A stretch of 6,716 nucleotides of DNA from NCBI GenBank assembly GCA_964430755.1, contig CAYSFT010000079.1:1-6716 (forward strand). Reading direction: 5' to 3'. Under the pieces are notes generated by a model that was given only the letters and a program-made list of their open reading frames with translations, was not told the origin of the DNA and ran no database searches. Positions 1 through 5,186 of the stretch are shown piece by piece. The translations under genes were made by a program, and so were the position numbers. Each line of letters begins with the position of its first letter. Positions within the stretch are counted from its first letter, which is position 1. The DNA comes from Flemingiibacterium sp964430755 (GTDB taxonomy: Bacteria; Bacillota; Clostridia; Oscillospirales; CAG-272).

Positions 1-170
1 GGACACCAGCTGCGCAGTTTTCCCACCCTCCTCGGACTCCTCCCGTCTTCCTTGCCTGCGCCCGAGCCGCGCTCAACTCCGCCTGACGGCTCCGGATTCG
101 CTTTGTTGGCTGTAACCGCTCGTCCGCCGCCAGCTACGTCGGCGGCTCAGTAGCTTCTTTGCTTCTCTCG
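1..170 (-). repeat. Diverged copies of the 111-bp repeat family, inverted relative to the right-edge array
   Basis: Read on the minus strand, positions about 165 to 52 align along their length with the 111-bp unit tandemly repeated at 6381-6716. Shared blocks include AAAGCGAATCCGGAGCCGT, GGCGGAGTTGAGCGC and GCGCAGGCAA. By eye roughly three quarters of bases match, so this copy is older or from another subfamily. Positions 1-51 look like the start of a further, more diverged unit (GCGCAGCTGG against GCGAAGCTGG). The GC-rich core near 115-150 is closer to the fragment at 6237-6292 than to the tandem units. No gene is supported here. The repeat continues beyond the left edge. Confidence 0.75.
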
Positions 171-175
171 GTGCA

Positions 176-202
176 CTAACTCCGCTTTGCGGCTGAGGTT
201 AG
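176..202. other. Small GC-rich hairpin beside the left repeat
   Basis: CTAAC (176-180) and CCGC (182-185) can pair with GCGG (189-192) and GTTAG (198-202), giving an interrupted stem with a three-base loop. It lies between the repeat copy and the terminator of the rhomboid-like gene. It may be the edge of the repeat element, because AACGCCGCAAA follows at 206-216 and similar bases close the arms at 4512-4526 and 6368-6385. There is no T-run directly after it, so I do not call it a terminator. Confidence 0.4.
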
Positions 203-213
203 CTTAACGCCGC

Positions 214-247
214 AAAAAAGGAGTCGATACAGTCACCGACTCCCTTT
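214..247 (-). terminator. Rho-independent terminator after the rhomboid-like gene
   Basis: On the minus strand GGAGTCG (243-237) pairs perfectly with CGACTCC (226-220) across a 10-nt loop, followed at once by six T residues (219-214). It begins a few bases after the stop codon at 252-254, so it ends the transcript of the rhomboid-like gene. Confidence 0.9.
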
Positions 248-251
248 GTAA

Positions 252-911
252 TTATTTAAAATTCCGTTTCCACTTTATGCGGCGGTAAATACCTTTTATG
301 TGATCAATAAGATGCGGCGTAAAGAAAATGAGGAGATTTATAATCGCCGCGATAAGCGCAATCCGCGTCTGCCATGTGCCGTCAATAAACATCCAAATAA
401 GCAGTGCAATATCAACCAGCGCAAACCAGCGCGCCTCAACCGGAAACAAGAAAAATATACGCAGCTCGTAACGCGGATACAATATAGCAAACGCTATAAA
501 CAGCGTCAGATTGATGTAAGTGTTGGTTGCGTAACCGGTAACAAGTCCCGATATAATTGCACCGACTGCACCGAGCAGATAGTACGCATTAAACCCAAAT
601 GCACCCCAGCGTTCTTCGAGCGCAGAACCGACAAACCAATAAAAATAAAGTGAGATAATTGTAAAGAGAATATTCGAAGAGGACGGCGGCAGAAAAAGAA
701 ATGTTACAATGCGCCACACCTCGCCGTTCATTATGGCAGTACGGCTGAAAATCAGTCTTGACCACAGCGAAACACTCATCGACGCCGAAAACATCAAATC
801 CATTACGTATACAATACCCATCGCGCCGACAAGTATCATCATTAAATTGCGAATGGCATATCGCCCGAATTTACGGTCAAGCTTATCGAGAAGCCCTTGA
901 CGGTAATACAT
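252..911 (-). CDS. Rhomboid-family (derlin/TMEM115-like) integral membrane protein, probably not a protease
   Basis: This encodes a predicted 219-aa polytopic membrane protein. Hydrophobic segments lie near residues 22-41, 80-97, 108-127, 132-146, 162-177 and 183-198, giving the six-helix core of rhomboids. Family marks are GEVWRIVTFLF (63-73), matching the rhomboid/derlin WR motif, and LEERWGAFGFNAYY (98-111), the LE..WG...F...Y stretch in the second/third helix region. The catalytic GxSG expected near residues 130-142 is absent (the sequence there is NTYINLTLF), and the last helix lacks the catalytic histidine. It therefore looks like a rhomboid pseudoprotease, and a trafficking or chaperone role would be pure inference. 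I chose ATG at 911 because GAGGTG lies about seven bases upstream; an in-frame GTG at 926 overlaps that site. The tail is strongly basic (RRIKWKRNFK), consistent with a cytoplasmic C-terminus. It appears to be monocistronic, with its own promoter and terminator. Confidence 0.8.
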   Translation of the reverse strand: MYYRQGLLDKLDRKFGRYAIRNLMMILVGAMGIVYVMDLMFSASMSVSLWSRLIFSRTAIMNGEVWRIVTFLFLPPSSSNILFTIISLYFYWFVGSALEERWGAFGFNAYYLLGAVGAIISGLVTGYATNTYINLTLFIAFAILYPRYELRIFFLFPVEARWFALVDIALLIWMFIDGTWQTRIALIAAIINLLIFFTPHLIDHIKGIYRRIKWKRNFK

Positions 912-951
912 AATTCTGCACCTCACATTAAGAACATACGCTTCTGATATT

Positions 952-980
952 ATTTTACCATATTTTCATGAATAAATCAA
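952..980 (-). promoter_or_regulatory. Candidate sigma-A-type promoter of the rhomboid-like gene
   Basis: Read on the minus strand, TTGATT (980-975) is followed after exactly 17 nt by TAAAAT (957-952). This matches the vegetative consensus at 4 of 6 and 5 of 6 positions in a very AT-rich stretch. Transcription would start near 945, about 35 nt before the ATG at 911. It lies just past the spoIIIA terminator, which fits an independent transcription unit not tied to sporulation. Confidence 0.55.
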
Positions 981-1043
981 TACAGTATTATTTTTTAACA
1001 AATTATTTGAAAAACGTCATACGAGGTTCCATATTATGTTAAC

Positions 1044-1077
1044 AGAAAAGGAGGACAGCGCTAAACTGCCCTCTTTT
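1044..1077 (-). terminator. Rho-independent terminator of the spoIIIA operon
   Basis: On the minus strand GAGGGCAG (1073-1066) pairs with CTGTCCTC (1058-1051) through eight base pairs including one G-U, with a 7-nt loop, followed by CTTTTCT. The opposite side also carries an A/T-rich run (CTCTTTTG on the plus strand), so it could act in both directions. It lies about 20 nt beyond the spoIIIAH stop codon. Confidence 0.8.
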
Positions 1078-1094
1078 GTGAGATATAACTTACA

Positions 1095-1730
1095 TCAGGT
1101 TGATTGCTCGATAATCTTAATTTCAACAGGATCGATACCGGCCTGCTCGTAAACGATCTCCTTGATCTGCGAAAGCTCGTTCGGGAGTAAACCGTCCGAG
1201 CGCACAATTATGCTCGCGCTTCCCTCTCCGATAACCGCAACACAGTTTTCAAAGCCCTTCGATTTAATGAGCGTTTCAATGTCCGCTTCCGCACGTATCT
1301 CAGAAGCAATGCGGCTGATATCGCTTGATGCCTGTTCCTTTGAGGCAGCGTCTGCACTTGAGCTGTCAACGACTGTCTGCAAAACTGCAAGTGCCTGGTC
1401 ACGTGCCTGCTTACGGCTTAACTGCGCGGATGCAAAATAACTGTCGTCAACCTCGCCGGATGCGCCGTCGTCCGCATCGCCCGTCATGCCGATACCAAGC
1501 ATATCACCCTCACCGACAGTCGGTTGTGAATCCCCGAACATCAAAAAGTTAAGTATCACTGCCGCGCCGATTAAAAGTAATGAGCATACAATGACGATGT
1601 TGCGTGTACCGATCTTCTTTGCAATTTCACGTGCCTTGCCGACGCCTCTCCAAAGTCGTCTTTTTTCATCTGTGCTGACAAGCTCCGCGCCGACTTCCTC
1701 TTCAGTTTGATTCATAATATTTTCGTCCAT
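1095..1730 (-). CDS. spoIIIAH: Stage III sporulation protein AH (SpoIIIAH), mother-cell half of the SpoIIIAH-SpoIIQ channel
   Basis: This encodes 211 aa, close to the 218 aa of B. subtilis SpoIIIAH. A cytoplasmic N-terminus (1-43, charged, with the basic patch KRRLWRGVGKAREIAKK) precedes one membrane helix (44-64). A low-complexity acidic/glycine linker (68-96) follows, and then the ring-building (YscJ/FliF-like) domain (about 97-208). The domain shows the family pattern: SYFASAQLSRKQARDQAL, a helical stretch with KEQASSDISRIASEI, then IETLIKSKGFENCVAVI and a final VEIKII strand. In the known system this domain sits in the intermembrane space and binds SpoIIQ from the forespore. ATG at 1730 is preceded by AAAGGGG at good spacing; the open frame extends upstream to 1781 but without such a site. 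It is the last gene of the operon, 70 nt after spoIIIAG and just before a terminator. Confidence 0.93.
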   Translation of the reverse strand: MDENIMNQTEEEVGAELVSTDEKRRLWRGVGKAREIAKKIGTRNIVIVCSLLLIGAAVILNFLMFGDSQPTVGEGDMLGIGMTGDADDGASGEVDDSYFASAQLSRKQARDQALAVLQTVVDSSSADAASKEQASSDISRIASEIRAEADIETLIKSKGFENCVAVIGEGSASIIVRSDGLLPNELSQIKEIVYEQAGIDPVEIKIIEQST

Positions 1731-1748
1731 ATTGATCCCCTTTCTCGT

Positions 1749-1781
1749 TTGGTATGTTACATTCATATGCTCTATTGTCAA
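1749..1781 (-). promoter_or_regulatory. Tentative internal promoter ahead of spoIIIAH
   Basis: In the 70-nt spoIIIAG-spoIIIAH gap, the minus strand has a perfect TTGACA (1781-1776), then 16 nt, then TAACAT (1759-1754), a moderate sigma-A-type match. The same bases contain CATACCAA (1756-1749), which resembles the sigma-E -10 consensus CATACANT and has ATA about 16 nt upstream. Either reading would start transcription just ahead of the spoIIIAH ribosome binding site. An internal promoter in the spoIIIA locus is known in B. subtilis, but its position need not match this one. Both matches could be chance. Confidence 0.3.
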
Positions 1782-1800
1782 GCTTTATTCCGAATACGCC

Positions 1801-2160
1801 TTATTTTCCGCCGATAACGCAGACCGAGCCTGACGGTATATTAAATAATGAGCACAAAACCTCTGTAAGTTTAAGCTTCACTCCTGGCGTGTCACCTCCG
1901 TCACACACAACCGCGATACCACCGACAGTGTTTTCACCCTCAAAGCGTATCATCACATGGACATTATAAACTCCGTCAATGTGCTCACAAAGCTCACGAA
2001 CGCGTGCTTCAGTGTCATTCCCGCTAACATTAGCTGTACCCTCTCGCCCGAACAGCATCAAAGCAACGCCGAGAACGAGTATAACAGCTATAAGCCATAT
2101 ACTCTTTTTCTCGCGTAAAAAACCGATAAACGCACCTACACTGACCTCACCCTCACTCAT
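1801..2160 (-). CDS. spoIIIAG: Stage III sporulation protein AG (SpoIIIAG), unusually short form
   Basis: This encodes 119 aa against 229 in B. subtilis. Residues 1-20 are cytoplasmic, one helix spans 21-38, a short linker follows, and residues 50-116 form a ring-building domain. That domain has the helix TEARVRELCEHIDGVYNVHV, strand IRFEG, then GGIAVVCDGGDTPGVKLKL and a helix ending in NIPSGSVCVI. The GVAVV-type strand and the NIP.....V end are recognisable SpoIIIAG signatures. In B. subtilis a long insertion (the beta-triangle region) lies between the first two strands, and there SpoIIIAG forms the large ring of the channel. Here only about six residues (GENTVG) join them. Four cysteines (58, 86, 103, 114) fall in the domain. 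ATG at 2160 follows GGAGGTGAGG and overlaps the end of spoIIIAF by 8 nt (ATGAGTGA), implying translational coupling. The frame is open and clean, so this does not look like a truncated pseudogene. Confidence 0.88.
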   Translation of the reverse strand: MSEGEVSVGAFIGFLREKKSIWLIAVILVLGVALMLFGREGTANVSGNDTEARVRELCEHIDGVYNVHVMIRFEGENTVGGIAVVCDGGDTPGVKLKLTEVLCSLFNIPSGSVCVIGGK

Positions 2161-2581
2161 AAAACCTCACCTCCGCCAAAACACCGAAATTAGCGGCAAT
2201 ATAATCACGAAAATCGCTCTCAATAAGCCCGAGACGTTTTTTCACACTGACGATGATACTCTCGCCGTTATATCTGACATCGACCTCGCTGTTTGCAAGT
2301 GAAAACTTATCTATAAGAGCACCCTCGATATGCTTTGCCACAATCGAATTTGCACTCGCAAATGCCTCCACGCTGTCAAACGAAAACTCCGCATTTGCCG
2401 CAAATGACGGTATTATTCCGATTATGCCTTTGATCGGAGTCAGCAAAACAAGCAATATCAGAAGCGAAACAATATATCGCATATATTTTTTCATACCGCC
2501 GTCAGGTGTGAAGCCGTCAATAAGCGCCGATGCCGCCGAAACCGCGATCAGTGACATTATAAATCCTTTGATTTCTGTCAT
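2153..2581 (-). CDS. spoIIIAF: Stage III sporulation protein AF (SpoIIIAF)
   Basis: This encodes 142 aa, shorter than the 206 aa of B. subtilis. Two membrane helices (about 4-23 and 34-55) are separated by a short GFTPDGGMKKYMR loop typical of SpoIIIAF, where a GGxxKKY-like motif precedes the second helix. The remaining soluble part (60-142) includes IVAKHIEGALIDKF, a strand IIVSVKK and the end FGVLAEVRFYE, consistent with a minimal ring-building-motif domain. It would lie in the mother-cell outer forespore membrane with this domain in the intermembrane space. ATG at 2581 is chosen because GGAGG lies just upstream and the N-terminus then matches the family; the open frame runs on to 2656 through spoIIIAE in another frame. 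It starts 10 nt after spoIIIAE and overlaps spoIIIAG by 8 nt. Confidence 0.88.
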   Translation of the reverse strand: MTEIKGFIMSLIAVSAASALIDGFTPDGGMKKYMRYIVSLLILLVLLTPIKGIIGIIPSFAANAEFSFDSVEAFASANSIVAKHIEGALIDKFSLANSEVDVRYNGESIIVSVKKRLGLIESDFRDYIAANFGVLAEVRFYE

Positions 2582-2591
2582 ACTTCCTCCA

Positions 2592-3725
2592 TTATTCAAG
2601 CGCCGCCGCACTTTTTGCAAACAACGCAAGCGCATATATAAACATAAGCGCGGCAATCACGCAAACAGCCGCCAAAAAGCCGAGTAAGCCGCTCATTTCA
2701 GAAAGCATATTTTTCTCGCGCTCAAGACCGATAACGTCCGCCGCCACCTCCGAAATACTGATACCGAGTCGAGTCAGCAGTACATTCAAAATAACCGGCA
2801 GCGTCAAAAGAAGAATAATGATAACGCCCACCCAGCCGACCGTACTTTTAACAAGCGACAAGCTGCTCGCCACAGCACCAACCGCATCGCTTGCCATTCC
2901 GCCGACAACAGGTACAGTATGCGACGCGGCAAATTTGACAGCACGCATTGAAAGGCTGTCAGCCCGCGCGGCGATAGATGTCTGAAAGGTCATCACCGCC
3001 GATATTATCGCGCCGATCAGTGCTATAACCCAGGTCAAAGTGCCGCGTATCAGCTTCGATATACCGCCAAGCTTCAATGTGCCGCCGATTCCGCTTGCCA
3101 CAGATAAACCGAAGCAGAGCTGTAATATCGGAAAAAGCACTTGTGCGGCAAGCGTTTCAACAAATGCAAGTGCAAGCATCATGGCGTTCGCGTTAGCGGC
3201 AGACGAGGTAACGCTTCCTCCTGCCGTGCCGATAGATATCATAACGGGAACCATTACGCCGACAACGCCGGTCAGTCTGTATAAGTATTCCTGAACACTC
3301 CGAGCAAGCGTAACCGCATTTTCATAAAGGGTTATCATAATGCAAAGCCCGGACAGAAATTCAAAAAGAGACACCATCGCGCCCGAATGTACCACACCCT
3401 TGAGCGCCGACAGTGCGGATGCTACAAGAACGAGACCGAGCGTTACCGAAAGTGTTCGAAGCATCGGCGACAGAAGCGAGACAAATGTATCTTTTATCAG
3501 AGAAAAGAAATAGTTAGCCGAGAAGCCGTCGGCAAAACCGTCTCCCGAAAAAACGTCACCGTCCGGAAGTCTTTGTTTGACTTCATCCGGCAGTGCATCA
3601 AGTATCGAATCCGCGTCAAACTCGTCAGCCGTGTAAAGCTGTGCATCCGCAGTCTCCTCGGCATTAAGCGGCAAGACCAATAATAAAATGATACACACCG
3701 CAAGAAATATCTTAAAAATTTTCAT
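2592..3725 (-). CDS. spoIIIAE: Stage III sporulation protein AE (SpoIIIAE), polytopic membrane channel component
   Basis: This encodes 377 aa, near the 399 aa of B. subtilis SpoIIIAE. A signal peptide (1-22, basic start, long hydrophobic core, LNA before EE) is followed by an acidic exported segment (23-60). Several hydrophobic helices then lie near 90-107, 115-135, 152-168, 180-212, 228-248, 298-318 and 346-369. The most characteristic stretch is about 247-300: FQTSIAARADSLSMRAVKFA, then VPVVGGMASDAVG and SSLSLVKSTVGWVG, all hallmarks of the family. The protein is an essential membrane part of the SpoIIIA channel and is sometimes compared with type III secretion export components; its exact activity is unsettled. 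ATG at 3725 overlaps the spoIIIAD stop in a 4-nt ATGA, and no strong ribosome site precedes it, so translation is probably coupled to spoIIIAD. Confidence 0.95.
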   Translation of the reverse strand: MKIFKIFLAVCIILLLVLPLNAEETADAQLYTADEFDADSILDALPDEVKQRLPDGDVFSGDGFADGFSANYFFSLIKDTFVSLLSPMLRTLSVTLGLVLVASALSALKGVVHSGAMVSLFEFLSGLCIMITLYENAVTLARSVQEYLYRLTGVVGVMVPVMISIGTAGGSVTSSAANANAMMLALAFVETLAAQVLFPILQLCFGLSVASGIGGTLKLGGISKLIRGTLTWVIALIGAIISAVMTFQTSIAARADSLSMRAVKFAASHTVPVVGGMASDAVGAVASSLSLVKSTVGWVGVIIILLLTLPVILNVLLTRLGISISEVAADVIGLEREKNMLSEMSGLLGFLAAVCVIAALMFIYALALFAKSAAALE

Positions 3726-4102
3726 ATCTGCATAATCTCTGCCGCAAGTCCTATAAGCTCGCTGACAAGCGGCAGTGCCAAAAGCAATATCTCTGCCTTG
3801 CCGATAAGCTCAAGCTTTGAAGCGAGTGCCGATTCACCTGCGTCACGGCAGATCTCCGCCGAGAGCTGTACCGCGAGTGTTATTCCAAGTGCCTTACCGA
3901 GCACCGTCATATGCTCGGAAAAGCTTGTTTCTGACATTGTGTCCCCGATAAGCTCAAAAACAGGCAGAAATGTCACAACCGCCGCACCCAGTAATATCAC
4001 GCCTGCCGCAACGCTGACAAGTCCTGCAAAATCGCTTTTTTGCCCTTTTAAAATAAGAATCGCCGCAAGCGCACAAAGCGCAACTCCACAGTATTTTATC
4101 AT
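3722..4102 (-). CDS. spoIIIAD: Stage III sporulation protein AD (SpoIIIAD)
   Basis: This encodes 126 aa, close to the 133 aa of B. subtilis. Hydrophobic helices lie near 3-19, 26-50, 67-82 and 102-121. The diagnostic region is about 70-112, with KALGITLAVQLSAEICRDAG, then ESALASKLELIGKAEILLLA and LPLV. This is the SpoIIIAC/AD family core, in which a charged ICRDAGE.ALA segment joins two helices. SpoIIIAC and SpoIIIAD share a domain and are small membrane parts of the channel, probably acting together in the outer forespore membrane. The gene overlaps both neighbours by 4 nt (ATGA), and only a weak GGAT precedes its start, so translation probably depends on coupling with spoIIIAC. Confidence 0.93.
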   Translation of the reverse strand: MIKYCGVALCALAAILILKGQKSDFAGLVSVAAGVILLGAAVVTFLPVFELIGDTMSETSFSEHMTVLGKALGITLAVQLSAEICRDAGESALASKLELIGKAEILLLALPLVSELIGLAAEIMQI

Positions 4103-4293
4103 AATCCAAAAAGCGTTCGTATGGTTGAAAAAAGCGTCCCCAGCTTGTCAACAAGCATCAGCATTACAATAATAATCCCGGCAAGTGACACAAGAACCGC
4201 CTGCTCGTCACGTCCGTATTTCGCGAGAAGCTGATACGCAATGCTGACCGTCAGCCCAATTCCCGCCACCTTTAAAATCAAGCTTACATCCAT
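4099..4293 (-). CDS. spoIIIAC: Stage III sporulation protein AC (SpoIIIAC)
   Basis: This encodes 64 aa, matching the usual size (68 aa in B. subtilis). Two membrane helices (about 3-22 and 32-50) flank the short polar loop AKYGRDEQA (24-32), which carries the GRxExA pattern typical of SpoIIIAC. It is a small membrane component of the channel, related to the core of SpoIIIAD. Unlike most other genes of the operon it does not abut its upstream neighbour: 410 bp separate it from the spoIIIAB stop. Its start lacks a convincing ribosome binding site, since the nearest purine-rich stretch, GAGGG, is about 14 nt upstream. Translation initiation may therefore be weaker than usual, or use a structured leader. 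No nearby in-frame alternative gives a better family match. Confidence 0.92.
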   Translation of the reverse strand: MDVSLILKVAGIGLTVSIAYQLLAKYGRDEQAVLVSLAGIIIVMLMLVDKLGTLFSTIRTLFGL

Positions 4294-4411
4294 TTATATA
4301 ACCACAGCCCTCACAGCGATATTTTGTGTGCATCATCTGTGAAACGCTTCCTTTCCATCCTTAGTGTGGTGCGATTTAGCAAGCAAACAGTATTTTTTGC
4401 TTTATGGGATA
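4294..4411. other. Non-coding flank between spoIIIAC and the inserted repeat element
   Basis: These 118 bases upstream of spoIIIAC hold no recognisable gene. They contain one perfect 7-bp inverted repeat, AAGCAAA (4381-4387) with TTTGCTT (4396-4402) around an 8-nt loop, without a T-run on the minus strand. I found no convincing sigma-E or sigma-A promoter ahead of spoIIIAC here. The stretch may be old leader sequence or remains of an earlier insertion. A similar non-repeat stretch, 4673-4703, lies on the spoIIIAB side. Confidence 0.5.
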
Positions 4412-4672
4412 AATTATAGTTTGGCGGAGAAGCCCTCATCCGAGAAGTGCCCTCATCAGTAAAGTTGCGAAGCAATCTTTTACAGCTCTCTCCCAAGGGA
4501 AGCCTTTTGGTAACTCTGTGCCGCAAAACAAAATTTAATGATACTTTATAAAGAGTTTTCATCCAAGTATTTCGTTTTCACGCACAAATCAACTCCCAAG
4601 CCTTCCCCTGGGGGAAGGTGGCACGCCTGCGGCGTAACGGATGAGGGCACACCTCGATACTAAACTATAATT
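4412..4672. mobile_element. 261-bp palindromic MITE-like element inserted in the spoIIIA operon
   Basis: The ends are perfect 11-bp terminal inverted repeats, AATTATAGTTT (4412-4422) and AAACTATAATT (4662-4672). Inside them both arms carry, in inverted orientation, GCCCTCATCCG, a small hairpin of differing sequence, and a C-rich/G-rich palindrome: TCCCAAGGGA (4491-4500) on the left and CCTTCCCCTGGGGGAAGG (4601-4618) on the right. The centre is AT-rich, with the palindrome CTTTATAAAG (4544-4553). No protein is supported, so it would be non-autonomous. A related single arm lies at 6297-6380. I could not identify a clean target-site duplication. The class of repeat is familiar to me from gut Clostridia, but I cannot name the family. 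Confidence 0.65.
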
Positions 4673-4703
4673 ACCGAACTCAAGCAACCGGACTTAACAC
4701 CCG

Positions 4704-5186
4704 TTAAATCAAAATCACCGCAAGCATGAGACCGCAAAGAAAACCAAATGTCCGACAAAGACGTGCTTTTGATGCCATTTCAACACTTGCCGCAGTACAA
4801 AACTCACCGAATCGCTTTTCAAAATACGCACAGTGGCGTTCCTCCTCTTTCGCATCATGACGCCCGAGTCCGCGAAAAAACTTTATAGCTTCGCCGACCT
4901 CCGTATCGTTCAATAAAAGCTTTGAGCGACATTGTTGTATCGCAGCTTCCCCACCGCGTTTTCGAAGCAGTTCTGAAAATCCGCACGCCTCAAGTCGCGT
5001 ATTCTTAAAATCGGCATAGATACGCTCAAGCGGCGTCAGAAATACCCCGATCTGTGCACCTATGTATGCAATAAGGGCCCTGAAGCCCTCTAACTGTTCA
5101 AGCCGTAAACGGTACATCGCCGCCGCAGAAAAGCCTGTCACCGTGCACGCACACACTATTAAAAGTCCTCCGAAAAGCCTCAGCAC
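4704..5186 (-). CDS. spoIIIAB: Stage III sporulation protein AB (SpoIIIAB), GspF-like
   Basis: This encodes 160 aa (171 in B. subtilis). An N-terminal membrane helix (about 4-23) and a C-terminal one (about 146-160) bracket a helical cytoplasmic domain. Family marks are the YRLRLEQLEGFRALIAYIGA stretch after the first helix, TPLERIYADF (51-60) and FFRGLGRHDAKEEERH (103-118), the latter like the LG..D...Q segment of SpoIIIAB. The fold resembles one unit of the GspF/PilC inner-membrane platform proteins of type II secretion and type IV pili, so it is thought to couple the SpoIIIAA ATPase to the channel. The start is GTG at 5186, overlapping the spoIIIAA stop by 7 nt, with GGAG eight bases upstream. 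It contains eight cysteines, many for its size. Its stop codon lies in a small inverted repeat (TTAAC/GTTAA). Confidence 0.9.
   Translation of the reverse strand: MLRLFGGLLIVCACTVTGFSAAAMYRLRLEQLEGFRALIAYIGAQIGVFLTPLERIYADFKNTRLEACGFSELLRKRGGEAAIQQCRSKLLLNDTEVGEAIKFFRGLGRHDAKEEERHCAYFEKRFGEFCTAASVEMASKARLCRTFGFLCGLMLAVILI

Noticed and set aside
1731..1781. Longer SpoIIIAH start at 1781 (and longer SpoIIIAF start at 2656, rhomboid-like start at 926)
   Set aside because: Strong ribosome binding sites sit directly before 1730, 2581 and 911, and the shorter proteins match family N-termini. The extensions use weak codons or overlap those sites.
4312..4345. Sigma-E promoter before spoIIIAC at CACACAAA
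   Set aside because: The -10 resemblance is partial and there is no ATATT-like -35 at the right distance.
4311..4562. 83-aa minus-strand open frame inside the inserted element
   Set aside because: Its sequence follows the palindromic repeat arm and has the composition of structured DNA. It has no plausible start site.
4601..4618. Terminator at the CCTTCCCCTGGGGGAAGG palindrome
   Set aside because: The stem is strong but no T-run follows on either strand, so it is treated as part of the repeat element.
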